Of a stretch of 47,291 bases of DNA, positions 39,341 through 47,291 are shown in pieces. Position numbers and translations under genes: made by a program. Position 1 is the stretch's first letter. Each line of letters begins with the position of its first letter. Source of the stretch: Clostridia bacterium. Its GTDB lineage: Bacteria > Bacillota > Clostridia > Christensenellales > Borkfalkiaceae. The DNA lies in contig JAGHJP010000035.1 of the NCBI GenBank assembly GCA_017886575.1, positions 1 through 47,291 on the forward strand, given 5' to 3'. The notes below the pieces were generated by a model, which was not told the origin of the DNA, made no database searches, and saw only the letters and a program-made list of their open reading frames with translations.

Positions 39341-40069
39341 ATGGAAGTCATCGTATTGGGTTGCAACGGTCCCTATCCCGCCTCGTACGGCGCGACGGCG
39401 GGCTATTTGGTGCGCACGGGCGAAGGGTTCGTCATGATGGACATGGGCAGCGGCGTCTTTGCGCGCATCGGCAAACTCTGCAAGCCCGAGAACATCGCCG
39501 CCGTGACCATTTCCCACCTGCATTTCGACCATTTTTCGGACATGGGCGTGTTCAATTATTATCTCGAATCGCTCGCCAAAGCCGGAAAGTTCCAGGGACG
39601 CATCCCCTGTTACGTCCCGCCCGTCGCGGAGGATGTCGCCCAGCTCGAGCGGATGTACCCGTATTTCCGCTTCGTCGGCGTGAAGGAAGGGGGCATGTAC
39701 GAGTTTGCGGGCTTACAGGCGGAGTTCTCCCGCCTCAATCACGGCGTGCCGAATTACGGCGTGCGCCTGACGGAAAAATCGAGCGGGCGCAGGTTGGTCT
39801 ATTCGGGCGACACCAACGAGTGCCCCGCGCTGGGCCGTCTGCTCCGCGAATGTGACCTGTGGTTGGGTGGCGCGCCCCTCATCGGAAAGGAATACAAGGG
39901 GGCGGGCGGGCATCTCAGCGCGGAAAAAATGAAGGATCTCGTCATCAAATATGACCTGAAAGCCGTGCTCACGCACCTTTGGCCCGTGCACACCGAGCGG
40001 GAGTACGAGGACGCCGTCTTCGACGACCGCGTGCAGATCGCCAAGGCATTCAAGAGTTATCAAGTCTGA
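39341..40069 (+). CDS. RNase Z-like metallo-beta-lactamase-fold protein
   Basis: The 242-aa protein has ATAGYLVRTGEGFVMMDMGSG, the SHLHFDHFSDMG metal motif (about 66-77), NHGVPNYGVRL, VYSGDTNECPAL and LTHLWPVH. All ligand positions of an RNase Z/YhfI-type MBL hydrolase are present, while the long tRNA-binding exosite arm of RNase Z is not evident. A phosphodiesterase or esterase function is likely; the substrate is unknown. AAAGGGAG precedes the ATG. Confidence 0.87.
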   Translation: MEVIVLGCNGPYPASYGATAGYLVRTGEGFVMMDMGSGVFARIGKLCKPENIAAVTISHLHFDHFSDMGVFNYYLESLAKAGKFQGRIPCYVPPVAEDVAQLERMYPYFRFVGVKEGGMYEFAGLQAEFSRLNHGVPNYGVRLTEKSSGRRLVYSGDTNECPALGRLLRECDLWLGGAPLIGKEYKGAGGHLSAEKMKDLVIKYDLKAVLTHLWPVHTEREYEDAVFDDRVQIAKAFKSYQV

Positions 40070-40540
40070 TTGTTTTCTCCGATACGCAGGATGTTCAGAG
40101 TACATAAAGAAGGGGATACGGAAGAGGATTTCGTCAATCTGCGTCCGTTCGCCGTCGGGGCGGCTGCTCTGGCGACGGGCGCGGGTTTTTGTTACGCCGC
40201 TTTGTTTTGCGGCGTGCACTTTCTGTATGCCCTTCTTTTTCTTTTGCCGCTCGGGATGATCCTCGTCTTTGCGCGCAGAAAACGGCGGGCGGCAGTGTAC
40301 GTCTTTCTTTTCCTTGCCCTGTTCGGCGTGGGCATGGGCGGGCTGGCGCTGCGGATGGAAAGTTACGGGGCGCAGCAGTTCCGGGAAGGGGAATACGCCC
40401 TTTCGGGGGAAATATCCGAACTGACGGAGACGGAGGACGGGTATGCGCGCGTTCTGCTCACGGACGTTTCTGCTGACGGAAGGGAGTTGGACGGCAACGT
40501 GACCGTCTATTTTTATGCCTCCCTCAAAAACGGAGAGTAG
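40070..40540 (+). CDS. comEC: ComEC N-terminal part, ended by an in-frame amber codon
   Basis: The frame opens at TTG 40070 or, more likely, ATG 40091 (MFRVHKEGDTEED). It contains three hydrophobic segments (about 25-95 from 40070) and the beginning of the OB-fold DUF4131 region (YALSGEISELTETEDGYARVLLTDVSADGRELDGNVTVYFYASL). A TAG at 40538-40540 closes it. The same frame continues at once with GMRISFTGDLSPAG in the following entry, so the two together form one ComEC of about 677 codons. ComEC is the inner-membrane channel for DNA uptake in competence. Confidence 0.8.
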   Translation: MFSPIRRMFRVHKEGDTEEDFVNLRPFAVGAAALATGAGFCYAALFCGVHFLYALLFLLPLGMILVFARRKRRAAVYVFLFLALFGVGMGGLALRMESYGAQQFREGEYALSGEISELTETEDGYARVLLTDVSADGRELDGNVTVYFYASLKNGE

Positions 40541-40543
40541 GGC

Positions 40544-42124
40544 ATGCGCATCTCCTTCACGGGCGACCTCTCTCCGGCGGGCAGCGCCCTGCGCTACGGG
40601 GTGTTCCGCGCGGACATGGTGCTGGGGAACATCAAATATACGGCGACCTGCTCCGCCTCGCCCGTCTACGAAGGCGCGGGCGGCGATCTCTTCACCGCCG
40701 TGCGCACGGGCATCCGGGGCGCGCTGTACGGCAGCCTGCCCGAGGAGGAAGCGGCGCTCGCCTACGCGCTGACGACGGGTTATACGGACGGCATCGAAGA
40801 GGGACTGATGGAATCGGTCCGTTACGGCGGCGTGGCGCACGTCTTTGCGGTGTCCGGCATGCACATCGGCGTGTTTTACGGCGCGCTGGCGTTTCTCCTG
40901 AAAAAGATGCGCGCGCCCAAATGGCTCTCCGTTCCGCTGCCCCTCGTCGCGGCGTTCCTCTTTTGCGGCGTGTGCGGGTTCTCCTCCTCCGCCATGCGTG
41001 CGTTTCTGACCTGCGCCGCCACCGCCGTTTGCACGCTGATCGGTATCCGCCGGGACGGCATCGAGGCGGCGGGGTTTGCCTGCGGGGTCATTCTGCTCGC
41101 CGATCCCGTCTATCTGCTCTCCCTCGGCTTTCAGCTCTCCGCGGCGGCGTACATCGCCATCGTCGCCCTCGCGCCCGCCGCCGAAAAGTGCTTTTCGCCC
41201 CTGTCCCGCCGCGTGCCTCTTCTGCGGAAACCGCTCTCGGCGGTCGCGGTCACGCTGGCGGTCCAGCTCTGCCTGCTGCCCGTCATGCTGAACGCCTTCG
41301 GCTATGTGTCGGTCTGGGGCATCTTGCTGAACCTTGCCGCCCTGCCGCTCTTCACCTTCTATTTCCCGTTCCTGCTTGCGGGCGTCCTGCTCGCCTGTCT
41401 CTTTCCCGCGGCCGCGTCCGTCATTCTGTTTCTGCCAGCCGCGGCGCTTTCGCTCTTCGCGCTGTTCTTTCGCGCCGCCGATTTTTCTTCCCTCCTCGTC
41501 AAGGGTTTTTCCTTCGGTTTTGCCGCCGCCGTCGCCTTCTATCTCCTGCTTTTATTGTGGAGCGGCAGGGTCAACGCAAGAGGGCAAACGGCCTCTGCCC
41601 TTGCCTGTTTTTTGGCGGCGTTCGTGTTCGTCTCCGGGTTGCTGACCAATTACGTTCCGCCCCAAACCTGCCGCGTCGTGCAGATGTGCTATTACGGCGA
41701 CTACTGCTGCGCGCTGGTACAGACGGAAAATGCCGACGTCCTGCTCGTCAACGGAGAGGTGAGCTCTTCGCGCCTGCAGACCTTTCTGTTTTTGCACGGC
41801 GCCGCGCCCGATGCGGTCGTCATTCTCTCGGACACCGCCAACGCCGTGGCGGGCAGCCTGCTGTTCACAGACTTTCGGGTCGCCTATGTGCCGTCGGACG
41901 TAACGCTCTCCCTGCGCGACCGCGAAACGGTGTCGGCGGACGCGTTCTCCGTGGACGGCGTGGACTATGTTTTCCGTCCGTCGGGGCAGTTGTTCCTCTC
42001 GTATGCGGGCGTCACGGGCGTGTTCAACGGCACGGCGGCAAGCGCGGATTTTTCTCTTTTCGCCGCAGAGCCGCGCGACGGGTTGATTTTTACCATAGAA
42101 CGTGGTATACTGAGTGTATCGTGA
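40544..42124 (+). CDS. comEC: ComEC main part: Competence channel domain and degenerate MBL domain
   Basis: This 526-residue frame is in phase with the preceding entry across a TAG. It finishes the OB fold, then shows the Competence domain with ALAYALTTGYTDGIEEGLMESVRYGGVAHVFAVSGMHIGVFYGAL (ComEC signature) and about eight membrane helices to about 365. The C-terminal part (about 375-526) has the MBL shape (CRVVQMCYYGDYCCALVQTENADVLLVNGE), but the HxHxDH metal site is missing (VVILSDTANAVAG). It therefore probably transports DNA without a nuclease-like domain of its own. Internal initiation at ATG 40544 would lose half of the OB fold. It is followed by holA, as in many Firmicutes. Confidence 0.85.
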   Translation: MRISFTGDLSPAGSALRYGVFRADMVLGNIKYTATCSASPVYEGAGGDLFTAVRTGIRGALYGSLPEEEAALAYALTTGYTDGIEEGLMESVRYGGVAHVFAVSGMHIGVFYGALAFLLKKMRAPKWLSVPLPLVAAFLFCGVCGFSSSAMRAFLTCAATAVCTLIGIRRDGIEAAGFACGVILLADPVYLLSLGFQLSAAAYIAIVALAPAAEKCFSPLSRRVPLLRKPLSAVAVTLAVQLCLLPVMLNAFGYVSVWGILLNLAALPLFTFYFPFLLAGVLLACLFPAAASVILFLPAAALSLFALFFRAADFSSLLVKGFSFGFAAAVAFYLLLLLWSGRVNARGQTASALACFLAAFVFVSGLLTNYVPPQTCRVVQMCYYGDYCCALVQTENADVLLVNGEVSSSRLQTFLFLHGAAPDAVVILSDTANAVAGSLLFTDFRVAYVPSDVTLSLRDRETVSADAFSVDGVDYVFRPSGQLFLSYAGVTGVFNGTAASADFSLFAAEPRDGLIFTIERGILSVS

Positions 42125-42270
42125 ATGCCCGTCGTCCGTTTTTGCGGCATTCGCCGCTGAACGGCAAAAGAAAGATGACCATGCCCGAGAAAAACGGGTA
42201 TTCCGTCGGTTGAAAGGAGAAATTATTCGCGGGCATGCCCCGCCCGTCCCGGCGCAAAGGGAGGTACGCA

Positions 42271-43272
42271 ATGAAGTTCACCGCATTGAAAAAACACATC
42301 GAAAGCGAGGGGGTGCAGCCCGTCTATCTCTTCGAGGGGGAGGAACTCTATTTCCGCGACAAGGGCGTGGAGATGATCAAAGCGGCATGCCTTTCGCAAC
42401 CGCAGCTCAACTATACGGCGTTCGACGGCGCCGCGCTGAAAGGGGATAAAATTTCCCGCCTCGCCGAGGCGGTGTACGCGCTGCCCTTTCTGAGCGAAAA
42501 ACGGGTGGTCGTCGTCACCGAGTTCTATCCCGCCGAGCGGGAATACGCGGCATACCTGCGGCCGATCTTTGAGAAGCCCGTGGAGAGTACGGCGCTCCTC
42601 ATCGTCAACGCCGGGGGCAAGCCCAAAGCGGGATCGTGCGAATGGAAGAAAAAGCCCAACGTGACCTTTGTGGACTGCGGCCGCGCGGACGAACAGGACG
42701 CCGTCAAATGGGTCTATCTCACCCTCCGCCGCGCGGGTATCCGCGCCGACGGCAGGGTCTGCACGGACGTCGTGCGCTATTGCGGCGGCAACATGGCGCG
42801 CATCGCGGGGGAAACGGAGAAATTGAAGGAGTACGCCGAAGCCGACGGGCGGGCGGAAATAACGTCCGAGATCGTCGACGCCCTCGTCTATCGCGACGCG
42901 GAATACAAGCTGTATGAACTGTCACAGGCGGCGGCGCGCAGGGATCACACCCGCTTCGTGCAGATCATGGAGAGCATGGTGGGCAAGGGGTACGACGAGA
43001 ACGCCTTTCTGAACGCGCTCTGTTCGCACTTCCGCACGCTCTACGAGGTTTCGTCTTTCAAGGGGAGTGACCGGCAGGCGGCGGAGGCGCTCGGCATGAA
43101 GGAATACGCCGTGAAAAAGAGCCGCGAGCAGGCAGCGCGGTTCGACAAAGACGCGCTCGGCGGGTATTATGCCGACCTCTACGGGGTATTGGCGCGGGCG
43201 CGGGCGGGCGAAATCACCTTTTCGGCGGCATTAAAGATGTCCGTCGGCAAAATATTTTTCAAAACCTATTGA
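42271..43272 (+). CDS. holA: DNA polymerase III subunit delta (clamp loader)
   Basis: The 333-aa protein matches HolA: MKFTALKKHIESEGVQPVYLFEGEELYFRDKGVEMIK, the VYALPFLSEKRVVVVTEF segment, RRAGIRADGRVCTDVVRYCGGNMARIAGETEKLKEY and the C-terminal helical collar (YELSQAAARRDHTRFVQIMESMVGKGYDENAFLNALCSHFRTLYEV). It loads the sliding clamp at the replication fork. GGGAGG lies 7 nt before the ATG at 42271; a start at 42235 would lie upstream of that site. It follows comEC, a common gene order. Confidence 0.93.
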   Translation: MKFTALKKHIESEGVQPVYLFEGEELYFRDKGVEMIKAACLSQPQLNYTAFDGAALKGDKISRLAEAVYALPFLSEKRVVVVTEFYPAEREYAAYLRPIFEKPVESTALLIVNAGGKPKAGSCEWKKKPNVTFVDCGRADEQDAVKWVYLTLRRAGIRADGRVCTDVVRYCGGNMARIAGETEKLKEYAEADGRAEITSEIVDALVYRDAEYKLYELSQAAARRDHTRFVQIMESMVGKGYDENAFLNALCSHFRTLYEVSSFKGSDRQAAEALGMKEYAVKKSREQAARFDKDALGGYYADLYGVLARARAGEITFSAALKMSVGKIFFKTY

Positions 43273-43280
43273 TTTTTACT

Positions 43281-43308
43281 TTGATTTTTCGCCTTTTTTC
43301 TATATAAT
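43281..43308 (+). promoter_or_regulatory. Promoter of cdaA and downstream genes
   Basis: TTGATT (43281-43286), a 16-bp spacer and TATAAT (43303-43308). About 100 nt of GC-rich leader with possible stems follows before cdaA. Confidence 0.75.
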
Positions 43309-43413
43309 GATACTATAAAGATTTTTCCGGCGGCGGGGGCACGGGCTTCCGCGTGCGGATCTTTCAAATCTGAAAACCGCAGGCGCAGCGTGCGCGGGAG
43401 GTGTAAGAAGGAT

Positions 43414-44253
43414 ATGACTTGGCAGGAGATAGCCGACGCGTTCGTCGGCGTGTTCACGGGATTTTCTCCCGTCTATCTTTTGGAAACGGTGCTCATCTTT
43501 TTGCTCGTCTATTACGTTTTCAAGGTGCTGAAAAACAACGACGCCTGCCGGCTCATCGCCGTCTATGTCGTCGTCATCGTTTTAATGGGCGTGCTCTGCC
43601 TGTTCGTCAAAGAATCGGGGCTGGTCATTTTCCTGCTTTCCCTGCTGCTTTTGTCCATGTTCATGCTCCTTCTCTTCAGCTTGGAGATCAAGCGCAGCAT
43701 CCGCGAAAAGAAGAACGGCGCGCAGCCGGGCGTTGCGTCCGCCCCGACCTGGACCCGCCCCGAGACCGAGGCGTGCATCGAGGCGATCATCAAGGCGCTC
43801 CAGAATATGTCCAAAAACGACATCGGCGCGCTGGTCGTCCTCTCTAACGGCAACCTGCCCAAACAGATCTTAGAGAGCGGCACCATGCTCGACGCGGACA
43901 TCTCGCAGCAACTCATCGAGGGGATATTTTTCCCCAAGGCGCCCCTGCACGACGGCGCGATGATCATCGACGAGCATAAAATTTTGGCGGCGGGGTGCTT
44001 TCTGCCCCTCACGCAGAACAACGAAAAATACCCCAAGGATCTCGGCACCCGCCACCGCGCGGGCATCGGCATCACCGAGGTGACCAACGTCACTTCGCTC
44101 ATCGTGTCCGAAGAGACGGGCATCATCTCCATCGTCAAGCAGGGAAAAGTCACCCGCTATGCCGACTATAACATGCTGCGGGCGGTGTTGCAGGAATACT
44201 ATTGGAAAGACTTCGCGCCGCAGTCCGGGCGCAAAAAGAACGTCAGACAGTGA
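43414..44253 (+). CDS. cdaA: Diadenylate cyclase CdaA
   Basis: The 279-aa protein has three N-terminal membrane helices (about 15-95) and a DAC domain with APLHDGAMIID (DGA motif) and GTRHRAGIGITE (RHR motif). These are the residues that bind and condense two ATP to c-di-AMP. Its length and layout match the Firmicutes CdaA. In Bacillus and relatives it is followed by cdaR (YbbR) and glmM; here a 36-aa membrane peptide and a DUF1015 gene follow instead. The ATG at 43414 follows a GGGAGG at 43396 and an AAGAAGG closer to it. Confidence 0.95.
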   Translation: MTWQEIADAFVGVFTGFSPVYLLETVLIFLLVYYVFKVLKNNDACRLIAVYVVVIVLMGVLCLFVKESGLVIFLLSLLLLSMFMLLLFSLEIKRSIREKKNGAQPGVASAPTWTRPETEACIEAIIKALQNMSKNDIGALVVLSNGNLPKQILESGTMLDADISQQLIEGIFFPKAPLHDGAMIIDEHKILAAGCFLPLTQNNEKYPKDLGTRHRAGIGITEVTNVTSLIVSEETGIISIVKQGKVTRYADYNMLRAVLQEYYWKDFAPQSGRKKNVRQ

Positions 44254-44263
44254 GGAGAGAAAG

Positions 44264-44374
44264 ATGAAATTCTTCAAATGGCTCAAAGAGGAGATCGTGA
44301 ACAATGCGGGGATCTGCGTCCTCGCGCTCGTCGTGGCGTTTTTCAGCGTCATCGTGTTCAACATGCTCGCCTGA
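44264..44374 (+). CDS. 36-aa single-pass membrane peptide
   Basis: The peptide has an amphipathic charged start (MKFFKWLKEEIVNNAG) and one hydrophobic helix (ICVLALVVAFFSVIVFNMLA). GAGGAGAG precedes the ATG at 44264, ten bases after cdaA. It is the only gene between cdaA and the DUF1015 gene, which starts 1 nt after its stop. It may modulate CdaA in the membrane, in place of CdaR. That is inference from position. Confidence 0.65.
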   Translation: MKFFKWLKEEIVNNAGICVLALVVAFFSVIVFNMLA

Positions 44375-44375
44375 T

Positions 44376-45590
44376 ATGCGCTTTTCCGAAAATACTATTT
44401 ATATCCCGCATATCCTCCTGCCCGTAAATGCCGCCGATCCCGCCTTTATGCGGGCATGGTCGGTCATCGCGTGCGATCAGTTCACGTCGGACAGGGGCTA
44501 TTGGGACGAATTGGACAGGGAGACCGGCGGCGCGCCCTCCACCCTGCGGCTCATATTGCCCGAGGCGTACCTGCAGGACGCGGACGCGGCGGAGAAGATC
44601 GCGGCGGCGGACGAAAACATGGAACGCTATCTCGCGGCGGGCATTTTCCGCCGTCTGCCGCGCGGGTTCGTCCTCACCGAACGCACTTTCCCGAACGGCG
44701 CCGTCCGCCGCGGCCTGCTCTTGGCGGTCGATCTGGAAAACTACTCCTTTACTCCCGGCGAACAAGCCGCGGTGCGCGCGACGGAGGCGACCGTGCCCGA
44801 ACGCCTTCCGCCCCGTATGGCTGTCAGGCGAGGCGCAAAACTTGAATTGCCACACGTCATACTCCTGTACGACGCACCCGAAGCGGATATCCTGCCTGCC
44901 CCCGCGGCGGAAGGCGCGCCGGAAGGAAAGGCGCTGTACGACTTCGAGCTGAACCGCGGCGGCGGGCATCTGCGCGGTTGGTTTTTAAGCGAGGAGAGCG
45001 CGCGGGAGATCCGGTCGCGGCTGTATGCTTCGGCAAAGGACGGGTTTCTCTTCGCCGTGGGCGACGGCAATCATTCGCTGGCGGCTGCAAAGCGCTGTTG
45101 GGAGGAAAAGAAGGGTGCCATGTCCGCGGCGGAGCGGGAAAATCATCCCGCAAGGTACGCCCTTTGCGAGGCAGTCTCCGTCCGTTCTCCCGCCGTCGTC
45201 TTTCACCCCATCCACCGCATCGTTACGGGCGTGGACGCCGCCGGGTTCCTCTCGGCGCTGCAGAGGGCATGCCCCTTCCCCGTGCACAGAGAGGGCCGCA
45301 TCGCGTCGTTTTCCGCGGGGACGGACGTGGCGGCGGCGATCGCTTTTACGGATAAATTCATCTCGTCGTACACGGCGGAGCGCGGCGGCGGGGTCGATTA
45401 TATACACGGCGGGAGAGAGCTGGAAGGGCTGGTCTCCGCCGCCGCCGACAGGGCGGGCGTCCGTTTCGAGCCCGTCGGCAAGGCGGATTTTTTCCGCGGC
45501 GCGGCGGCAAACGGCGTCTTCCCCCGCAAGACCTTTTCCGTCGGGGAAGGGTATGAAAAGAGATATTACACCGAATGTAAGGAGATATAA
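44376..45590 (+). CDS. DUF1015 family protein
   Basis: The 404-aa protein has DUF1015 features: an N-terminal YIPHILLPVNAADPAFM-type start, ERTFPNGAVRRGLLLAVDLENY, and FLFAVGDGNHSLAAAKRCWEE (GDGNHR/S signature, about 228-248), then NHPARYALCEAVSV. DUF1015 proteins are often linked to serC/serA, and their biochemical activity is not established. The reading frame extends upstream to 44304, overlapping the 36-aa gene; the ATG at 44376 is preferred as it follows that stop by 1 nt. Confidence 0.87.
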   Translation: MRFSENTIYIPHILLPVNAADPAFMRAWSVIACDQFTSDRGYWDELDRETGGAPSTLRLILPEAYLQDADAAEKIAAADENMERYLAAGIFRRLPRGFVLTERTFPNGAVRRGLLLAVDLENYSFTPGEQAAVRATEATVPERLPPRMAVRRGAKLELPHVILLYDAPEADILPAPAAEGAPEGKALYDFELNRGGGHLRGWFLSEESAREIRSRLYASAKDGFLFAVGDGNHSLAAAKRCWEEKKGAMSAAERENHPARYALCEAVSVRSPAVVFHPIHRIVTGVDAAGFLSALQRACPFPVHREGRIASFSAGTDVAAAIAFTDKFISSYTAERGGGVDYIHGGRELEGLVSAAADRAGVRFEPVGKADFFRGAAANGVFPRKTFSVGEGYEKRYYTECKEI

Positions 45591-45596
45591 AACGGA

Positions 45597-46940
45597 ATGT
45601 CGATCAAAGTTTGCAAATTCGGCGGCACGTCCATGGCGGACGGCAATACCATCCAAAAGGTCGCAGACATCGTCAAAAGCGACAAGGACCGCCGCTATGT
45701 CGTGGTGTCCGCGCCCGGCAAGCGGTTCAGCAACGACGTCAAGGTGACGGACATGCTCTATGAATGCGAGCGCGAAGCGGAGGAAACGGGCAGCTGCGAA
45801 GCGGCGTTCTCCAAAGTCCGCCAGCGGTTCGAAAACATCGTCGCCGAACTCGGCATCAAAACGGACTTCGCCGCCATCCTCGACGAGACCGAACGGCGCA
45901 TCTGCGAGGAAAAGAGCGCGGACTTCGCCGCTTCCCGCGGGGAATACCTCAGCGGCCGCATCATGGCGGAACTTCTGGGCGTGCCCTTCGTGGACGCACA
46001 GGACGTCATGCTCTTCAACGACGACGGCACGTTTGCGTCGGAAGAGAGCTATGCCCTCGTCGCCCGCGCCCTTGCCGACAAGCCCTACGCGGTCGTTGCC
46101 GGTTTCTACGGCGCTTACCGCAACGGCAGGGTCAAGACCTTCTCCCGCGGCGGCAGCGACATTTCGGGTGCGGTCGTCGCCCGCGCGGTGCTCGCCGATC
46201 TGTATGAAAACTGGACGGACGTCAGCGGTTTTCTGGCATGCGATCCGCGCATCGTCGAGCACCCGCAGGGAATCCGGGAGCTGTCCTATAAGGAACTGCG
46301 TGAGCTGTCGTACATGGGCGCGAACGTCCTGCACAGCGAGTCCATCTTCCCCGTCCGCGGGGCAAATATCCCCATCAACATCAGAAACACCTTCCGTCCC
46401 GAGGACGAGGGCACCATGATCATGCCGCTCTCCAAGTACCGCTACACGGGCAATATCGTGACGGGCATCGCGGGCAAAAAGAACTTTACGGTCATCCACA
46501 TCGAAAAGTCCATGATGAATTCCGAGATCGGGTTCACGCGCAAGATCCTCTCCATTCTGGAAGAGAACAACATCTCCTTCGAGCACATGCCCTCGGGCAT
46601 CGACACCATGTCCCTGGTCATCGACAGCAACGCCCTGCAGCTGGGCATGCTCGACAGGCTGCTCACCGAGATCGAACAGACGGTCAATCCCGACCATGTG
46701 CGCGTATACAACAACATCGCGCTCATCGCCACGGTGGGGCACGGCATGTCCTCCAGCATCGGCACGTCGGGCAGGCTTTTCAAGGCGCTCTCCGACGCAA
46801 ACATCAACGTCCGCATGATCGACCAGGGCTCTTCCGAACTGAACATCATCGTCGGCGTGGCGGACGAGGACTGCAACCGCGCCATCAAGGCGATCTACAA
46901 CGAATTTTTCCCCGCGAAAAAGGAAAATGCGGCAAAGTAA
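45597..46940 (+). CDS. lysC: Aspartate kinase
   Basis: The 447-aa protein starts with the aspartokinase signature VCKFGGTSMADGNTI (about 5-19). Further landmarks are SAPGKR, SRGEYLSGRIMAELLG, FSRGGSDISGAVVARAVLADLYENWTDVSGFLACDPRIV and two C-terminal ACT domains (about 300-447, TVIHIEKSMMNSEIGFTRKIL and IALIATVGHGMSSSIGTSGRLFKAL). It phosphorylates aspartate, the first step to lysine, threonine and methionine. The ACT domains suggest feedback control. AAGGAG precedes the ATG. It is followed by a strong terminator. Confidence 0.96.
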   Translation: MSIKVCKFGGTSMADGNTIQKVADIVKSDKDRRYVVVSAPGKRFSNDVKVTDMLYECEREAEETGSCEAAFSKVRQRFENIVAELGIKTDFAAILDETERRICEEKSADFAASRGEYLSGRIMAELLGVPFVDAQDVMLFNDDGTFASEESYALVARALADKPYAVVAGFYGAYRNGRVKTFSRGGSDISGAVVARAVLADLYENWTDVSGFLACDPRIVEHPQGIRELSYKELRELSYMGANVLHSESIFPVRGANIPINIRNTFRPEDEGTMIMPLSKYRYTGNIVTGIAGKKNFTVIHIEKSMMNSEIGFTRKILSILEENNISFEHMPSGIDTMSLVIDSNALQLGMLDRLLTEIEQTVNPDHVRVYNNIALIATVGHGMSSSIGTSGRLFKALSDANINVRMIDQGSSELNIIVGVADEDCNRAIKAIYNEFFPAKKENAAK

Positions 46941-46966
46941 AAAAAGGAAAGACACGCCGAACATGC

Positions 46967-47000
46967 GGCGCGCCGACGGGAAACCGTCGGCGCGCCTTTT
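46967..47000 (+). terminator. Terminator of lysC
   Basis: GGCGCGCCGACGG (46967-46979), GAAA, CCGTCGGCGCGCC (46984-46996) and TTTT form a perfect 13-bp stem closed by a GNRA loop. Confidence 0.9.
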
Positions 47001-47172
47001 CATGTTTCCAGGATTTTTCGGCTCTCTCTTTTGTTCGTTGTTTGCGGGCATGGTCATGTGCTTTTCTGCTTATATGCGTATATGTGTATGTGTGCGGAAG
47101 GGCAGGGAAAAAGGAAGAAAAGGGGAGAGGCGCAGTCGGCTGTTTTTGCGCAGATCTGCGCCCGCAAAACGC

Positions 47173-47209
47173 AAAAAGATCCCGCGGCACGCCGGGGCGC
47201 CGCGGGATC
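47173..47209 (-). terminator. Terminator of the minus-strand gene at the right edge
   Basis: GATCCCGCGGC (47178-47188) and GCCGCGGGATC (47199-47209) form an 11-bp stem. On the minus strand it is followed by TTTTT (47177-47173). Confidence 0.82.
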
Positions 47210-47227
47210 GAATGTTTTATGTAGAGT

Positions 47228-47291
47228 TCAGGAAAGCGCTACTAGCAGGGACACGGCGGCGACTATGACCGCCACGACGACGATCCCGCCC
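47228..47291 (-). CDS. C-terminal end of a membrane protein gene running out of the window
   Basis: On the minus strand the last 20 codons read GGIVVVVAVIVAAVSLLVALS-like residues and stop at TGA (47230-47228), 19 bp before the hairpin terminator. The fragment is one hydrophobic helix, so the product ends in or consists of a membrane segment. It is too short to name. Confidence 0.55.
   Translation of the reverse strand, partial: GGIVVVAVIVAAVSLLVALS

Noticed and set aside
35822-39532. 1236-residue minus-strand open frame
   Set aside because: It is the antisense shadow of the DUF4011 helicase. The plus frame has clear helicase motifs and the minus frame has none.
44985-47057. 690-residue minus-strand open frame
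   Set aside because: It is the antisense shadow of the DUF1015 and lysC genes, which are recognisable on the plus strand.

Overview
The window reads as chromosome from a GC-rich member of the Bacillota, most likely an uncultured Clostridia-type gut bacterium. The evidence is consensus sigma-A promoters with 16-17 bp spacers, a T-box in front of pheST, CdaA, GuaD and ComEC-HolA of Firmicutes type, and no outer-membrane genes. The species cannot be named from the sequence alone.

Region 1 (1-163) is the end of an rRNA operon: 5S rRNA, then an intact tRNA-Asn(GTT).

Region 2 (164-18404) is an integrated mobile element of about 18.2 kb in the 3' half of that tRNA. It is bounded by a 91-bp direct repeat with one mismatch (164-254 and 18314-18404). 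It carries a tyrosine integrase and an XRE repressor with three palindromic operators. Rightward from about 3.2 kb come many small genes, a cytosine-C5 methyltransferase with circularly permuted motif order, and a YefM-YoeB pair on the opposite strand. Next is a block of five membrane-anchored proteins with extracytoplasmic domains, one of them frameshifted. Then follow three very basic proteins, a Zot/pI-like P-loop ATPase, a small winged-helix protein and a Rep-like protein with a DnaI-type zinc tail. A probable type I toxin-antitoxin locus lies near the right end. No terminase, portal, tail, relaxase or T4SS gene is visible. The best hypothesis is an unusually large, unclassified filamentous-phage-like (Zot-encoding) provirus or phage-plasmid. 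Codon choice (GCG-rich, frequent cgg/gcg/acg) differs from the flanking chromosome (GCC/CCC-rich), which fits transfer.

Region 3 (18405-29480) is mixed chromosome: two orphan minus-strand promoters next to the attachment site, a polytopic membrane protein, guaD, an XRE regulator divergent from a zinc-ribbon membrane protein, mscL, an MBL hydrolase pair, two paralogous lipoproteins (one broken by an amber codon), an FNT transporter, a NodB-type deacetylase, a GufA-type ZIP transporter and an SDR enzyme.

Region 4 (29490-47291) is a mostly core block: T-box-pheS-pheT (with a MITE-like palindrome between the two), a 1887-aa DUF4011 helicase, an RNase Z-like MBL protein, comEC (interrupted by an in-frame TAG), holA, cdaA, a 36-aa membrane peptide, a DUF1015 protein and lysC. 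The end of a minus-strand membrane gene lies at the right edge.
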